A stretch of DNA of 35,015 nucleotides from Deinococcus sp. (GTDB lineage: Bacteria; Deinococcota; Deinococci; Deinococcales; Deinococcaceae): positions 1-35,015 of the forward strand of contig NZ_JAUNHK010000018.1 in assembly GCF_030523985.1 (NCBI RefSeq). Reading direction: 5' to 3'. Both the position numbers and the translations under genes were made by a program. The notes under the pieces are model-generated. The model searched no databases, had not been told where the DNA came from, and was given only the letters and a program-made list of their open reading frames with translations. Below, in pieces: positions 27,595 through 35,015 of the stretch (its first letter is position 1; every line of letters begins with the position of its first letter).

Positions 27595-28497
27595 TCAGCC
27601 CAGCACCCGCACCGCACGCGGCTGGACGGTAATAGTGCAGGGCAGCGTGGCGATGAGGTCACCGTCACCGTAAACAGCCACCGGGCGGTCTGCGTCCAGC
27701 ACGACTTCCTGCCCACGCGTAAGGGTCAGGTACGGGAAGCGCAGGTGCGTGCCGGAATAAATGGACGCCAGAATCCGGGGAAACTGCCAGTGTGGGGCCG
27801 GGCCGATGCTCAGCACATCAAGCAGCCCGTCGCTGAGGTCGGCACCGGGACACATCTGCATGCCGCCGCCGAAGCGCCCGGAGTTGCCCACCAGCACGTC
27901 CCAGCCCCTGAACTGCTGCACCACGCCGTCTATCTGCACTCGGAAGGTGATGGGCCTGAACCCGGCGAACGTCAGGACGCCGCTGAAGGCATAGACGGGC
28001 GGCCCGGACAGCCAGCGCAGGGCGTTGGCCCGCTCGTTTGCCAGCGGGGTAAAGCCCGCCCCGGCGATGCCGAAAAAGGGCCGCCCGTTTGCGAAACCGA
28101 GGTCCAGCCTACGCTCGGGCGCGAGATGCAGGCGACTGGCCGCCACCCGCGGGTCTTTAGGAATACCCAGCAAAGCCGCGAGGTCGTTGGCGCGGCCTCC
28201 CGGCAAAGGAGCCAGTAGCGCCCCGCTGCGCCTGACCCCGGCAGCCACGCGGGGCATCAGCCCGTCACCGCTGAGCATCGCTACCACGTCGCCCGGCCCG
28301 GCGTCCAGCGCCAGTTGCTCGGCGTGCGCCGGACTGAGGGTGCGCGTTACGCTGAGGTGCCAGCCTGCCGTTCGCAGGGTGTCTTCCACCTGCTGGGCCA
28401 CCTGGCCCGCCCGCCCCCGGCCTGCTTCGGGGTTGATGAGAAGGTGCAAGCGGCCCGTGCGTGGCGGGTCGTCGGAAAAAGCCTGAGCGTCGGTCAC
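27595..28497 (-). CDS. Diacylglycerol/sphingosine kinase-like lipid kinase
   Basis: This 300-residue cytoplasmic lipid kinase of the DAGK catalytic superfamily should phosphorylate a lipid hydroxyl group with ATP. Motifs in order are LLINPEAGRGRAG (about 19-31), an SGDGLMPRV phosphate-binding loop (about 75-83; GGDGT in many bacterial members, SGDGL in sphingosine kinases), PGGRANDLA (about 98-106), and a C-terminal YGDGDL region. GTG at 28497 is supported by GGAGG 8 nt upstream. It lies 58 bp downstream of the alkyl-DHAP-synthase-like gene on the same strand, so the two are probably co-transcribed in glycerolipid metabolism. The lipid substrate is not shown. Confidence 0.85.
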   Translation of the reverse strand: MTDAQAFSDDPPRTGRLHLLINPEAGRGRAGQVAQQVEDTLRTAGWHLSVTRTLSPAHAEQLALDAGPGDVVAMLSGDGLMPRVAAGVRRSGALLAPLPGGRANDLAALLGIPKDPRVAASRLHLAPERRLDLGFANGRPFFGIAGAGFTPLANERANALRWLSGPPVYAFSGVLTFAGFRPITFRVQIDGVVQQFRGWDVLVGNSGRFGGGMQMCPGADLSDGLLDVLSIGPAPHWQFPRILASIYSGTHLRFPYLTLTRGQEVVLDADRPVAVYGDGDLIATLPCTITVQPRAVRVLG

Positions 28498-28555
28498 AGG
28501 AAGTGCCTCCAGAGGGGTGGTGTGAGGAGTGGGTCGGGAGCAAAGAAGTGGGCCT

Positions 28556-30157
28556 TCAATCCTGCTCGGCCAGCAACTTGCCCGGATTGAGAAGCCCCTG
28601 CGGGTCGAGTTCCCGCTTGACCGCTTTCAGGAGGCCCAGCCCCAGGTCGCCCACCTCACTCGCCAGTTCCTCGCGGTGGGCGGTGCCGACGGCGTGGTGG
28701 TGCGTGATGGTCGCGCCGCTGTCCAGAATGGCCTGGCCTGCCGCCCGCTTGACCGCTTCCCACTGCGCCAGCGGGTCAGCTGCCTCCTTCGAGAGGAAGG
28801 TGTAGTACAGCGAGGCCCCCGCCGCGTAGACGTGCGAGACATGGCACTGCACCACAGCGGGCGTTCCCATCTCCCGCAGGGTGCCTGCAATCGCCTGCCC
28901 GACGGCCTGATAGGTTCCTTCCAGGCGTGCCCAGGTGGTGGCCGTTTCCAGCGTTTCGACAAAGAGGCCGTGGCCCATCAGGTCGTCGCGCAGGTAGGGG
29001 CCGGAAAAACGCCCCTGCTCCCATTTCTCCGCGACCAGGGCAGGCAGCCGCAGACCACCGTGCCGCGCCAGCACCCGCTCGCTCTGGGCTTTGCGCCACT
29101 CCAGGGCGGCGGCGTCGTTGCCTTCCCACAGAAAAATGGCGAGGCAGGGCGCTTTTTGCCCACGCAGCGCCGCGTACTTCTGAAGGGCCGCCCCCGCCTG
29201 ACCCGCCAGGGCCAGTGTGACCCGCGTTTCTTCGCTGTCCGAGAGGCGGCACACGTCCGGCATCAGGTGATGACCGAGGTGCTGGGCCAGTTCCCGCAGC
29301 GCCGCAGCGGCGGCGTGAAAGCTGGAAAAGCTCCAGCAGGCGCGGCGTTTGTCCGAGGGCAGGCGGTGAATCCGCACGGTCGCCTCGGTAATCACGCCAA
29401 ACGCGCCTTCGCTGCCCACCATCAGGTCGAGCAGTTTCGGCCCCGCAGCCGAGGCGGGCGAGCGGCCCCCGGCCACCAGCACGCCCCTGGGCGTCACCAC
29501 CCTGGCCCCCAGCACGTTTTCGTCCACCCGGCCATACCCGGTGCTGGCCTGCCCCGCCGAGCGGGTCGCCACGTAGCCGCCGATGGTGGCCTGCTGGTGG
29601 CTCTGCGGATAATGGCCGAGCGTAAAGCCGTAGGGCTGAAGGGCCGCCTCCGCCTCCGGGCCGCGCATTCCTGCGCCAAAAGTGGCGACTTCGCTCTGCG
29701 GGTCAAGGTGAACGAGCCTGTTCAGGCGGCGCAAATCGAGGCTCACCGCTGCCCGCTTGCCGCCGCGTGCCCCCTCCACGCCCCCCACGACGCTGGTGCC
29801 GCCGCCAAAGGGAATCAGGGCCAGGTCATGCGCCGCGCAGATGTCCATGACGACCTGCACTTCGCCCTCGTCGGCGGGAAACACCACCACGTCAGGGGCG
29901 TGTGCCCCGTCGCCCTGCCGCGCCCGGTAGAGGTCGGGGTAACTCTTGCCGCCCAGATGTTCGGCCAAATCCTGACGTTCCCGCGAAACGTGCGCCTCTC
30001 CAAGGGCCTCCCGCAGGGCGGTCAGGGCGGCCTGGCTCAGGCGGCTCCCGGGCAGCTTCAGGTTCCCCAGCGGCACCGGGCGCTCAGGCAGCAGCCGGGG
30101 CTGTGCCCCTATCTCGCGGGTCAGAAATCCCCAGCTCCGCTCATCGAGGCCGTGCAC
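28556..30157 (-). CDS. FAD-binding oxidase, alkyldihydroxyacetonephosphate synthase-like; 5' end disturbed
   Basis: This flavoprotein (533 residues from GTG 30157) belongs to the FAD_binding_4 family and most resembles alkylglycerone-phosphate synthase, the enzyme that swaps an acyl for an alkyl chain to make ether lipids. FAD-binding landmarks are PFGGGTSVVGG and IGGYVATRSAGQAS; the catalytic-type HHHAVG motif begins at residue 486. The C-terminus LDPQGLLNPGKLL is standard. The 5' end is odd: conserved codons for WNGWGDPAKV continue upstream of the GTG to about 30184, but no ATG, GTG or TTG precedes them before an in-frame stop. A headless TetR gene then begins on the other strand. The authentic start is likely lost. 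D-lactate-type dehydrogenases are alternative relatives. Confidence 0.8.
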   Translation of the reverse strand: MHGLDERSWGFLTREIGAQPRLLPERPVPLGNLKLPGSRLSQAALTALREALGEAHVSRERQDLAEHLGGKSYPDLYRARQGDGAHAPDVVVFPADEGEVQVVMDICAAHDLALIPFGGGTSVVGGVEGARGGKRAAVSLDLRRLNRLVHLDPQSEVATFGAGMRGPEAEAALQPYGFTLGHYPQSHQQATIGGYVATRSAGQASTGYGRVDENVLGARVVTPRGVLVAGGRSPASAAGPKLLDLMVGSEGAFGVITEATVRIHRLPSDKRRACWSFSSFHAAAAALRELAQHLGHHLMPDVCRLSDSEETRVTLALAGQAGAALQKYAALRGQKAPCLAIFLWEGNDAAALEWRKAQSERVLARHGGLRLPALVAEKWEQGRFSGPYLRDDLMGHGLFVETLETATTWARLEGTYQAVGQAIAGTLREMGTPAVVQCHVSHVYAAGASLYYTFLSKEAADPLAQWEAVKRAAGQAILDSGATITHHHAVGTAHREELASEVGDLGLGLLKAVKRELDPQGLLNPGKLLAEQD

Positions 30158-30212
30158 CTTCGCGGGGTCGCCCCAGCCGTTCCAGACCGGGCTGGAGCGC
30201 CTGGTTGCCAGC

Positions 30213-30536
30213 GTGCTGTACGCCGTTCACGCCCTGGCTGAGGCTCCGCTGACCACCGCCCTGCGCCGCCATGACCCTGACCTGCTGCTGCCCTACCTCT
30301 TTGACCGCCACGGCAGCAACCAGAACCGGATTCGCGCCCTGCTCGAAGACCTCATCCGCGAGGGTCAGGCCGACGGCACGGTGCGCCCCACCTCGCCGTC
30401 TACCGCCTCGCTGGTGCTGCTGCATGCCCTTCAGGACTTCGTGATTTCCTCGGAAATCGTCCGGAAGGAACTGGCCTGGGACGAACTGCGGGGCGAACTG
30501 GAACGCCTGGTGCGCGGCTACCTGAGCGTGGGGTAG
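30213..30536 (+). pseudogene. TetR-family regulator C-terminal fragment lacking the DNA-binding domain
   Basis: The 107 residues from GTG 30213 (homology probably from about 30186, GLERLVAS) look like the ligand-binding half of a TetR regulator: VLYAVHALAEAPLTTALRRHD, LLPYLFDRHGS, and RALLEDLIREGQADGTVRP are typical. The roughly 80-90 residue N-terminal region with the helix-turn-helix is absent; upstream sequence is instead the start of the flavoprotein gene on the other strand. A deletion between two formerly divergent genes would explain both lesions. There is no ribosome site at the GTG. The fragment cannot bind DNA in the TetR manner. It is followed by glpD 55 bp downstream. Confidence 0.75.
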
Positions 30537-30591
30537 GTTGCCGCGCCAGAGTCAATCTTCTGCCCCCCCTGCGCCCTCCAAAGGAGACCCG

Positions 30592-32157
30592 ATGCCCGCA
30601 TTTTCCCCCCGAACCACGACCTTCGACGCGGCCCACCGCAGGGCTGCCCTGCGCCGCCTGTCCAGCGAACCCTACGACGTGATTGTGATTGGCGGCGGTG
30701 TGACCGGCGCGGGCGTGGCCCTCGACGCCGCCAGCCGTGGCCTGAAAACGGCGCTGGTCGAGCGGGTGGATATCGCCGCCGGGACGAGCCGCTGGAGTTC
30801 CAAACTGGTTCACGGGGGCCTACGCTACCTCGCCAAGGGCGACATCGGCGTGGCGTGGGAATCGGCCAGCGAGCGCGGGGCGCTGATGACCACCATCGCG
30901 CCCCACCTGTGCCGCCCCGCCGCCTTCGTGGTGCCGCTCGACGCCGTGACCAGCGACGTGATGGGCGGGCTGACCGGAGCCGGAACCGTGGTCGGCAACG
31001 CGCTGCGCCTGGCGAGCCGCACCCCGGGCCGATTGCTGCCGCCCCCCACCTTCCTGAGTGCCAACGACGCGCTGCTGCACGTGCCCTGCCTCGACGCCGA
31101 ACACCTGCGCGGCGCGGTGCTGTACTGGGACGGTCAGATTGAGGACGATGCCCGGCTGGTGCTGAACATCGTGGCGACGGCGCGTTCCTTCGGGGCCGAC
31201 ATCGTGACCCGCTGCGCGGCGAGCGAGGTGAGCGCGGATTCGCTGACGCTGACGGACACCCTGAGCGGCCACAGCTTCCGCGCCCACGGTCAGGTCATCA
31301 ACGCCGCCGGAGTCTGGGCCACCGAACACGAAAGCCGCCTGACCATCACGCCGAGTCGCGGCTCTCACCTCGTGGTGCGTTCGGAAACGCTCGGGATGCC
31401 GCGTGCGGTGTTCACGGCTCCGGTGCCGGGGCACTTCGGGCGGTATGTCTTCGGGATGCCGCAGCCGGACGGACTGACCTACATCGGCCTGACCGATGAA
31501 GCGGCCCCCGGAGCCGACGGCATAGCCCCACCCGTGCCCCCGGAAGACGAAGCCTTCCTGCTGGAAACGGTCAACCGCGTGCTGCGCGTGCCGCTGACCC
31601 CTGCCGACATCGTGGGGCGCTTCGCCGGACTGCGGCCCCTGGCGACCCTGGCAAGCGGGGAAGGCAAGACGGCGGACATCTCCCGCAAACACCTCCTGCT
31701 GGCCGATGCGGGGCACCCCATCACCATCGCGGGCGGCAAGCTGACCACCTACCGCCGCATGGCACAGGACGCCGTGGACGCGGCATGTGCCCGGCTGGGC
31801 CGTGAGGAAAAGTCGCGCACCCGCCGGATTCCGCTGGTCGGCGCGGCGTCGGCAGACGTGCTGCGGAACGTGCCCGCGCCCGCCCGACTGGTGCGGCGGT
31901 ACGGCACGCTGGCCCCGCAGGTCTGGGCGCTGACCCGGGAGTGGCCCTGGCTGAGCGAACCCGTGGCCCCCGGCTGCCCCACCATCGGCGCAGAATTTGC
32001 TTATGGGGTGCTGGCCGAGGGTGCCCTGACTTCGGAAGACCTCGTGGAGCGGCGCACCCGCGTGAGCATGGTCGAAGCCGACCTGGAGGCCGCCCGCGAC
32101 ACCGCTGAGCGCGTGCTGGCCACGGTGGGCGACCACGGGGCGGCGGTGCCCGCCTGA
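30592..32157 (+). CDS. glpD: Aerobic glycerol-3-phosphate dehydrogenase
   Basis: This 521-residue FAD enzyme should oxidise sn-glycerol-3-phosphate to dihydroxyacetone phosphate at the membrane and feed electrons to the quinone pool. The FAD Rossmann motif is VIGGGVTGAGVALDAASRG (about 32-50), followed by the family signature GTSRWSSKLVHGGLRYL. Later conserved parts include INAAGVWA, RGSHLVV, YIGLTDE, FAGLRPL and ITIAGGKLTTYRRMAQDAVD. ATG at 30592 has AAAGGAGA upstream. The product, DHAP, and the substrate, G3P, are precursors of the ether-lipid and lipid-kinase reactions suggested by the neighbours at 27595-30157. Regulation may once have involved the broken TetR gene just upstream. Confidence 0.93.
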   Translation: MPAFSPRTTTFDAAHRRAALRRLSSEPYDVIVIGGGVTGAGVALDAASRGLKTALVERVDIAAGTSRWSSKLVHGGLRYLAKGDIGVAWESASERGALMTTIAPHLCRPAAFVVPLDAVTSDVMGGLTGAGTVVGNALRLASRTPGRLLPPPTFLSANDALLHVPCLDAEHLRGAVLYWDGQIEDDARLVLNIVATARSFGADIVTRCAASEVSADSLTLTDTLSGHSFRAHGQVINAAGVWATEHESRLTITPSRGSHLVVRSETLGMPRAVFTAPVPGHFGRYVFGMPQPDGLTYIGLTDEAAPGADGIAPPVPPEDEAFLLETVNRVLRVPLTPADIVGRFAGLRPLATLASGEGKTADISRKHLLLADAGHPITIAGGKLTTYRRMAQDAVDAACARLGREEKSRTRRIPLVGAASADVLRNVPAPARLVRRYGTLAPQVWALTREWPWLSEPVAPGCPTIGAEFAYGVLAEGALTSEDLVERRTRVSMVEADLEAARDTAERVLATVGDHGAAVPA

Positions 32158-32187
32158 TGGTGCCCGCCCGATGACGGTGTTGGCCTG

Positions 32188-32517
32188 ATGAATACGCTGG
32201 CGGCGGCCCTGTGCGCCCACCGCGCGGCCCTGGGGCTGACCCAGGCGGGGCTGGCGCGGCAGGCTGGCTGCACCCGGCAGTATGTGGCGCAACTGGAACG
32301 CGGCGAGCGGACGCAGCCCTCGGCGGCCATCAGCCTGGGCCTGTGCCGGGCGCTGGGGCTGCGCGGAGCCGAAAAGCACGCTTTTTTGTTGCTGTGCGGC
32401 CACCCGGAAAGCGAACCCTCCCCCCGTGATGTCGGCCCGGTAGATGCGGTGGCGGCCAATCTACTCCACCTGATTCCGGCCCCCGCCCTCCTGCACGACG
32501 GCACCTGGCACATCTGA
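32188..32517 (+). CDS. XRE-family regulator, N-terminal part split by an in-frame TGA
   Basis: This 109-residue piece carries a classical XRE helix-turn-helix: ALCAHRAALGLTQAGLARQ, then CTRQYVAQLERGERTQPS (about residues 7-45), with the LCRALGL helix after it. It continues into PAPALLHDGTWHI, which looks like the start of an MmyB-like ligand-binding domain, where it stops at TGA 32515-32517. The next codon is ATG in the same frame, and the following 130 residues continue that domain. One nonsense change therefore probably split one regulator. There is no clear ribosome site at ATG 32188, which lies 30 bp after glpD and in its reading frame, so it may be translated by coupling. The HTH part alone might still bind DNA. 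Confidence 0.75.
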   Translation: MNTLAAALCAHRAALGLTQAGLARQAGCTRQYVAQLERGERTQPSAAISLGLCRALGLRGAEKHAFLLLCGHPESEPSPRDVGPVDAVAANLLHLIPAPALLHDGTWHI

Positions 32518-32910
32518 ATGCTCAACGCACCTGCCCAGGCCCTTTTAGGAGAGCTGGGCTTTACTGTGCGGCCCGGCGTGTCCCTGCTCTCGCTGGTCTT
32601 CGCCGAGAAGCACCGCGACCACTTTCCGGCCTGGGAGCCTTGGGCACGCTACGTGCTGGCCCAGTTTAAGCGCGACAGCCTGAGCCTGAGCCACACGCCT
32701 GCCCACGCCGAACTGCTGCGCGAACTGCGTGCCCTGCCGGACTTCTCGCGGCTCTGGCGTCACGTCACCCCTGCCCAGGACGGCGCGCCGCTGATGCCGA
32801 TTCGTTACGCTCCGCCCCAGGCCCCGCACCTGACCTTCATGCTGGCGCGGGTGCAGTTTGTGGGGACACCGGAACTCTGGGGCATCGTGTTTCTGCCGGA
32901 GGAGGGATGA
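32518..32910 (+). CDS. MmyB-like ligand-binding part of the split XRE regulator
   Basis: This 130-residue stretch begins at the ATG immediately after the TGA that ends the HTH part (TGAATG, same frame). It reads as the missing half: MLNAPAQALLGELG, a SLLSLVFAEKHRD segment, WEPWARYVLAQFKRDSL, and DFSRLWRHV match the usual order of the MmyB/MltR-like ligand-binding domain that follows XRE domains. Its ATG has no separate ribosome site, but terminating ribosomes could restart here. Either a non-functional remnant or a two-piece regulator is possible. The annotation as a separate protein follows only from the stop codon. Confidence 0.65.
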   Translation: MLNAPAQALLGELGFTVRPGVSLLSLVFAEKHRDHFPAWEPWARYVLAQFKRDSLSLSHTPAHAELLRELRALPDFSRLWRHVTPAQDGAPLMPIRYAPPQAPHLTFMLARVQFVGTPELWGIVFLPEEG

Positions 32911-32937
32911 AGTCGCCTCAATTTCGGGTCGCCGGGG

Positions 32938-33306
32938 TTGAGCAGCGGTAACTTGGCACTCGGCTTCCGGGGGCGTCAAGTATCCCAGGCTTCAAACAAC
33001 GGGCATATTCAGCTCAACCAGACCGAAGTGCCGCTCGTCGCGGGCCAGAAATGCACCCTGACGTTTACGGGCAGGGCCAGCAGTCCCCGCAGCGTAGCCG
33101 TCGTGGTTGGGGAAAACGCGGGCAGCTTTGCCCGTTCTCTGGATGCCAAAGCCGATTTAATGCCGACTGGAAAAGAGTTCTCCTATACGTTCACTGCGCG
33201 AGTCACCAACCCTTCCGCGCAATTGCAGATTTCGGGTGCCGTTGGTGAACCAGGTGAGTCCTACAGCCTCAGCTTCAGGGATTTCCACTTGGTCCCCGTC
33301 AATTGA
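32938..33306 (+). pseudogene. Orphan carbohydrate-binding-like (CBM4/9-type) domain fragment
   Basis: This 122-residue frame begins at a TTG with no ribosome site and has no signal peptide. It resembles the jelly-roll carbohydrate-binding modules attached to secreted glycoside hydrolases: NNGHIQLNQTEVPLVAGQKC, LTFTGRASSPRSVAVVVGEN, FSYTFTARVTNPSAQLQISG and SYSLSFRDFHLVPVN give the alternating strands of that fold. The catalytic part is absent and no other piece is visible upstream, where the regulator gene ends 27 bp away. It is most simply a leftover of a larger secreted protein. Codon choice seems less GC-biased than that of neighbouring genes, which may mean foreign origin. A short real gene is less likely. 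Confidence 0.55.
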
Positions 33307-33384
33307 GGCAACCTGAACCTCTGCTGGCCTGAAAAGAAGTGGTCCTCCTGGCGCTGAGTCCAGATGAAACCTTCACCTGCCGAT

Positions 33385-34932
33385 TCATTGGCCGGTCAGG
33401 TTACAGGTTCCACCCGTTGGCATGGGCATGGCCTCGCTATTCGGGGCCTTGAAGAGGAGACCTGACGCTTCGTTCTTCCCTTCCTCGGTGAGGAAGCAGG
33501 CCAGGACGGAGCCGTCCTGCTGCTGCAGCGCGACCATCTTGAGTCCGTTTTGCACCAGCAGTCCGGCGGTGATCGTTGTGCCGTTCACCAGTGCCGTGCC
33601 GACCAGCCCTTGACCGCCGCCCTCCTGCGTGGGTTGTCGCAGATCAAGGACGCCGGACACATCACCGATCTTGAATTTCGCCTTCGGAAGCCAGGTCGGC
33701 CAGGGGCCAGCGGGAGCCGTTGCGACCGTCGTCGGGGCCACAGGGGTCGGCTTGGCATTGACCGGTTCGGTGACTGGTGTCCCAGCCCGGCCTGCAGGAG
33801 CGCCCGGCACGGCACTGGTCACGGCCGCAGGCACGCCACTTTTCCAGGCGGGGGGAAGCGCACTTTGTCCCGTCCACCAGCTCAGTCGGTACCCCTGGAG
33901 GAAACTCACTTGCCTGAACACTGGTTCGCCGTCCGCATCTTTGAGCAATTCGAATGATCCGGCGGCTGGGTCCACATAACCGAGATAACGCCCGTACCCG
34001 CTCCCCCTGGAATACAGCAGCCCCAGCAGACGGCTGTCCGGCGAGAAGGCCATGGCTGTGATCTGGTAGTCGCCTGGAATGGGGAGGCGCTTGAGGTCAC
34101 GGCCCGACGTGTCCGTCAACACGATCTGGTTGCCGCGCAGCATAGCCACCTGTTTGCCGTCCGGGCTGACCACGGGGGTGTTCGACGGTTCCTGAACGAA
34201 CAGCCCCTTCTTCCTCAGGTTCGTGTCGTAGACGTACAGGAGCTTATCTTCCGGGTTGGGAATCAGGTAAGTGCCGTCGGGCAGGAACGCAGGCAGGTCA
34301 CGCGGCAGGGTGATGTAATGGCTCGCTTCGGCGTCCGGAAGTTGGGCCAGCTCGCGGCCATCCGGTGCCATCAGCCGCCAGCGGGGTGGAGAGAAACTCC
34401 CTTCGGTGGGTAGAGGAGCGACCAGGAGGCGTGTCCCGTCGGGCGAAAGGCTCAGAAAGGCACCTTCCTCGGCGAAGCCTGTCTTCCACGACAGGCCATT
34501 GATGCGGGTGAGCACCTGCCCCTGATCTTTGGCGATCACGAGCTGGTTGCTCAGTGCATAAGCCATCAATCCGCCCGGCAGACGCTGCAGACCGTCGCCC
34601 TGACTGCTCCAGATGGTCTTACCCGTACGGGCATCAATGTCTTCTACTTCGCCGCCCACGGAGACGGTCAGCACTCCATTGACATTGGGATTAGGCACAG
34701 TGGCCTTCGGTTTGGGTGTCGTTTGACCGGCTGGTGTCGCGGCGGTGTTGGGCTGATTCGCCGTAGCGCCCGTGGTCTTTCCCTTGCCTTTCCTGAGAAA
34801 GCACTCGGTGGGGAGGTCCGGAAGGTCGAAGGCAAAGACCGGCCCGTCCTTACTCACTTGGTATCCACTGAATTTTTGATTGCTCGTGTCGGCCAGGCTG
34901 CCTGCGAACTTGACTTTTCCGGCCTGATCCAC
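33385..34932 (-). CDS. Beta-propeller-like hypothetical protein, N-terminus apparently missing
   Basis: This 515-residue protein shows WD40/TolB-like repeats: LSLSPDGTRLLVAPL, TPVVSPDGKQVAMLRGNQIV and MAFSPDSRLLGLLYSRG have the SPD...L pattern of propeller blades. A low-complexity linker rich in Thr, Pro and Ala follows (about 370-410), then a C-terminal domain ending TGGTCNLTGQ. Another Thr/Pro/Lys-rich stretch lies near residues 50-75. Such proteins are usually exported, but no signal peptide is present: GTG 34932 is the first start in the frame. Upstream codons for KPYAGGTYS continue in frame to a TAA at about 34968-34970 with no start codon. The true 5' end is therefore likely mutated, frameshifted or beyond the window's edge. 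It lies beside the orphan binding-domain fragment. Confidence 0.65.
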   Translation of the reverse strand: MDQAGKVKFAGSLADTSNQKFSGYQVSKDGPVFAFDLPDLPTECFLRKGKGKTTGATANQPNTAATPAGQTTPKPKATVPNPNVNGVLTVSVGGEVEDIDARTGKTIWSSQGDGLQRLPGGLMAYALSNQLVIAKDQGQVLTRINGLSWKTGFAEEGAFLSLSPDGTRLLVAPLPTEGSFSPPRWRLMAPDGRELAQLPDAEASHYITLPRDLPAFLPDGTYLIPNPEDKLLYVYDTNLRKKGLFVQEPSNTPVVSPDGKQVAMLRGNQIVLTDTSGRDLKRLPIPGDYQITAMAFSPDSRLLGLLYSRGSGYGRYLGYVDPAAGSFELLKDADGEPVFRQVSFLQGYRLSWWTGQSALPPAWKSGVPAAVTSAVPGAPAGRAGTPVTEPVNAKPTPVAPTTVATAPAGPWPTWLPKAKFKIGDVSGVLDLRQPTQEGGGQGLVGTALVNGTTITAGLLVQNGLKMVALQQQDGSVLACFLTEEGKNEASGLLFKAPNSEAMPMPTGGTCNLTGQ

Positions 34933-35015
34933 GCTGTATGTGCCACCGGCGTACGGTTTATACGGCGATTAGGGGTTGACAAATCGGGGTGGGGTGTGGA
35001 AAGGGGATGAGGTGT

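Noticed and set aside
30820..32403. 527-codon minus-strand open frame
   Set aside because: It is antisense to glpD and the XRE gene, with low-complexity Gln/Arg/His content typical of shadows in GC-rich DNA.
34723..35010. 95-codon plus-strand open frame at the window end
   Set aside because: It is antisense to the N-terminal part of the propeller protein and has no ribosome site or known motif.

Overview
The window is GC-rich, densely coded bacterial chromosome and most resembles Deinococcus, probably near D. radiodurans. Three things suggest this. The enolase-superfamily racemase at 13411-14595 has its active-site residues at the same positions as the D. radiodurans N-acylamino acid racemase, as I remember that enzyme. 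Several genes have a TANNNT hexamer 5-9 nt before the start codon, as in Deinococcus leaderless promoters. Short palindromic repeats resembling Deinococcus small non-coding repeats sit between genes. The genus is inferred from reading alone, without a database search.

Layout. 12-5912, minus strand: a di-haem cytochrome c, a PhoX-type (DUF839) lipoprotein phosphatase and an AMP-forming acyl-CoA ligase. 6185-10936, plus strand: a branched-chain amino-acid-type ABC importer in which the LivM permease and LivG ATPase are fused. 10921-13213: two divergent GGDEF genes, the second broken by a frameshift in a run of six G. 13411-16161: an operon of N-succinylamino-acid racemase/OSBS, a family 3 amino-acid binding protein and a GNAT acyltransferase, which looks like part of a D- to L-amino acid conversion route. 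16239-18458: an unrecognised alanine-rich protein facing two overlapping DUF1990-like genes. 18741-18817: a tRNA with CAT anticodon. 18877-23885: a phytoene-desaturase-like oxidoreductase, FtsH (TTG start) and a divergent TPR protein. 24277-27307: a minus-strand operon of SCP2-like protein, zinc alcohol dehydrogenase and aldehyde dehydrogenase. 27595-32157: a glycerolipid neighbourhood of lipid kinase, alkyl-DHAP-synthase-like flavoprotein, beheaded TetR regulator and GlpD. 32188-34932: a decaying tail with an XRE/MmyB-like regulator split by an in-frame stop, an orphan carbohydrate-binding-like domain and a beta-propeller protein lacking a normal N-terminus.

The points most worth a second look are the racemase/acyltransferase/binding-protein operon, the junction where the flavoprotein and a headless TetR gene abut, the two regulators broken by single small lesions, the LivM-LivG fusion, and a perfect 7-7-7 palindrome upstream of ftsH. 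I saw no CRISPR array, intact insertion sequence, prophage or defence system, and nothing that I can defend as a wholly new system.
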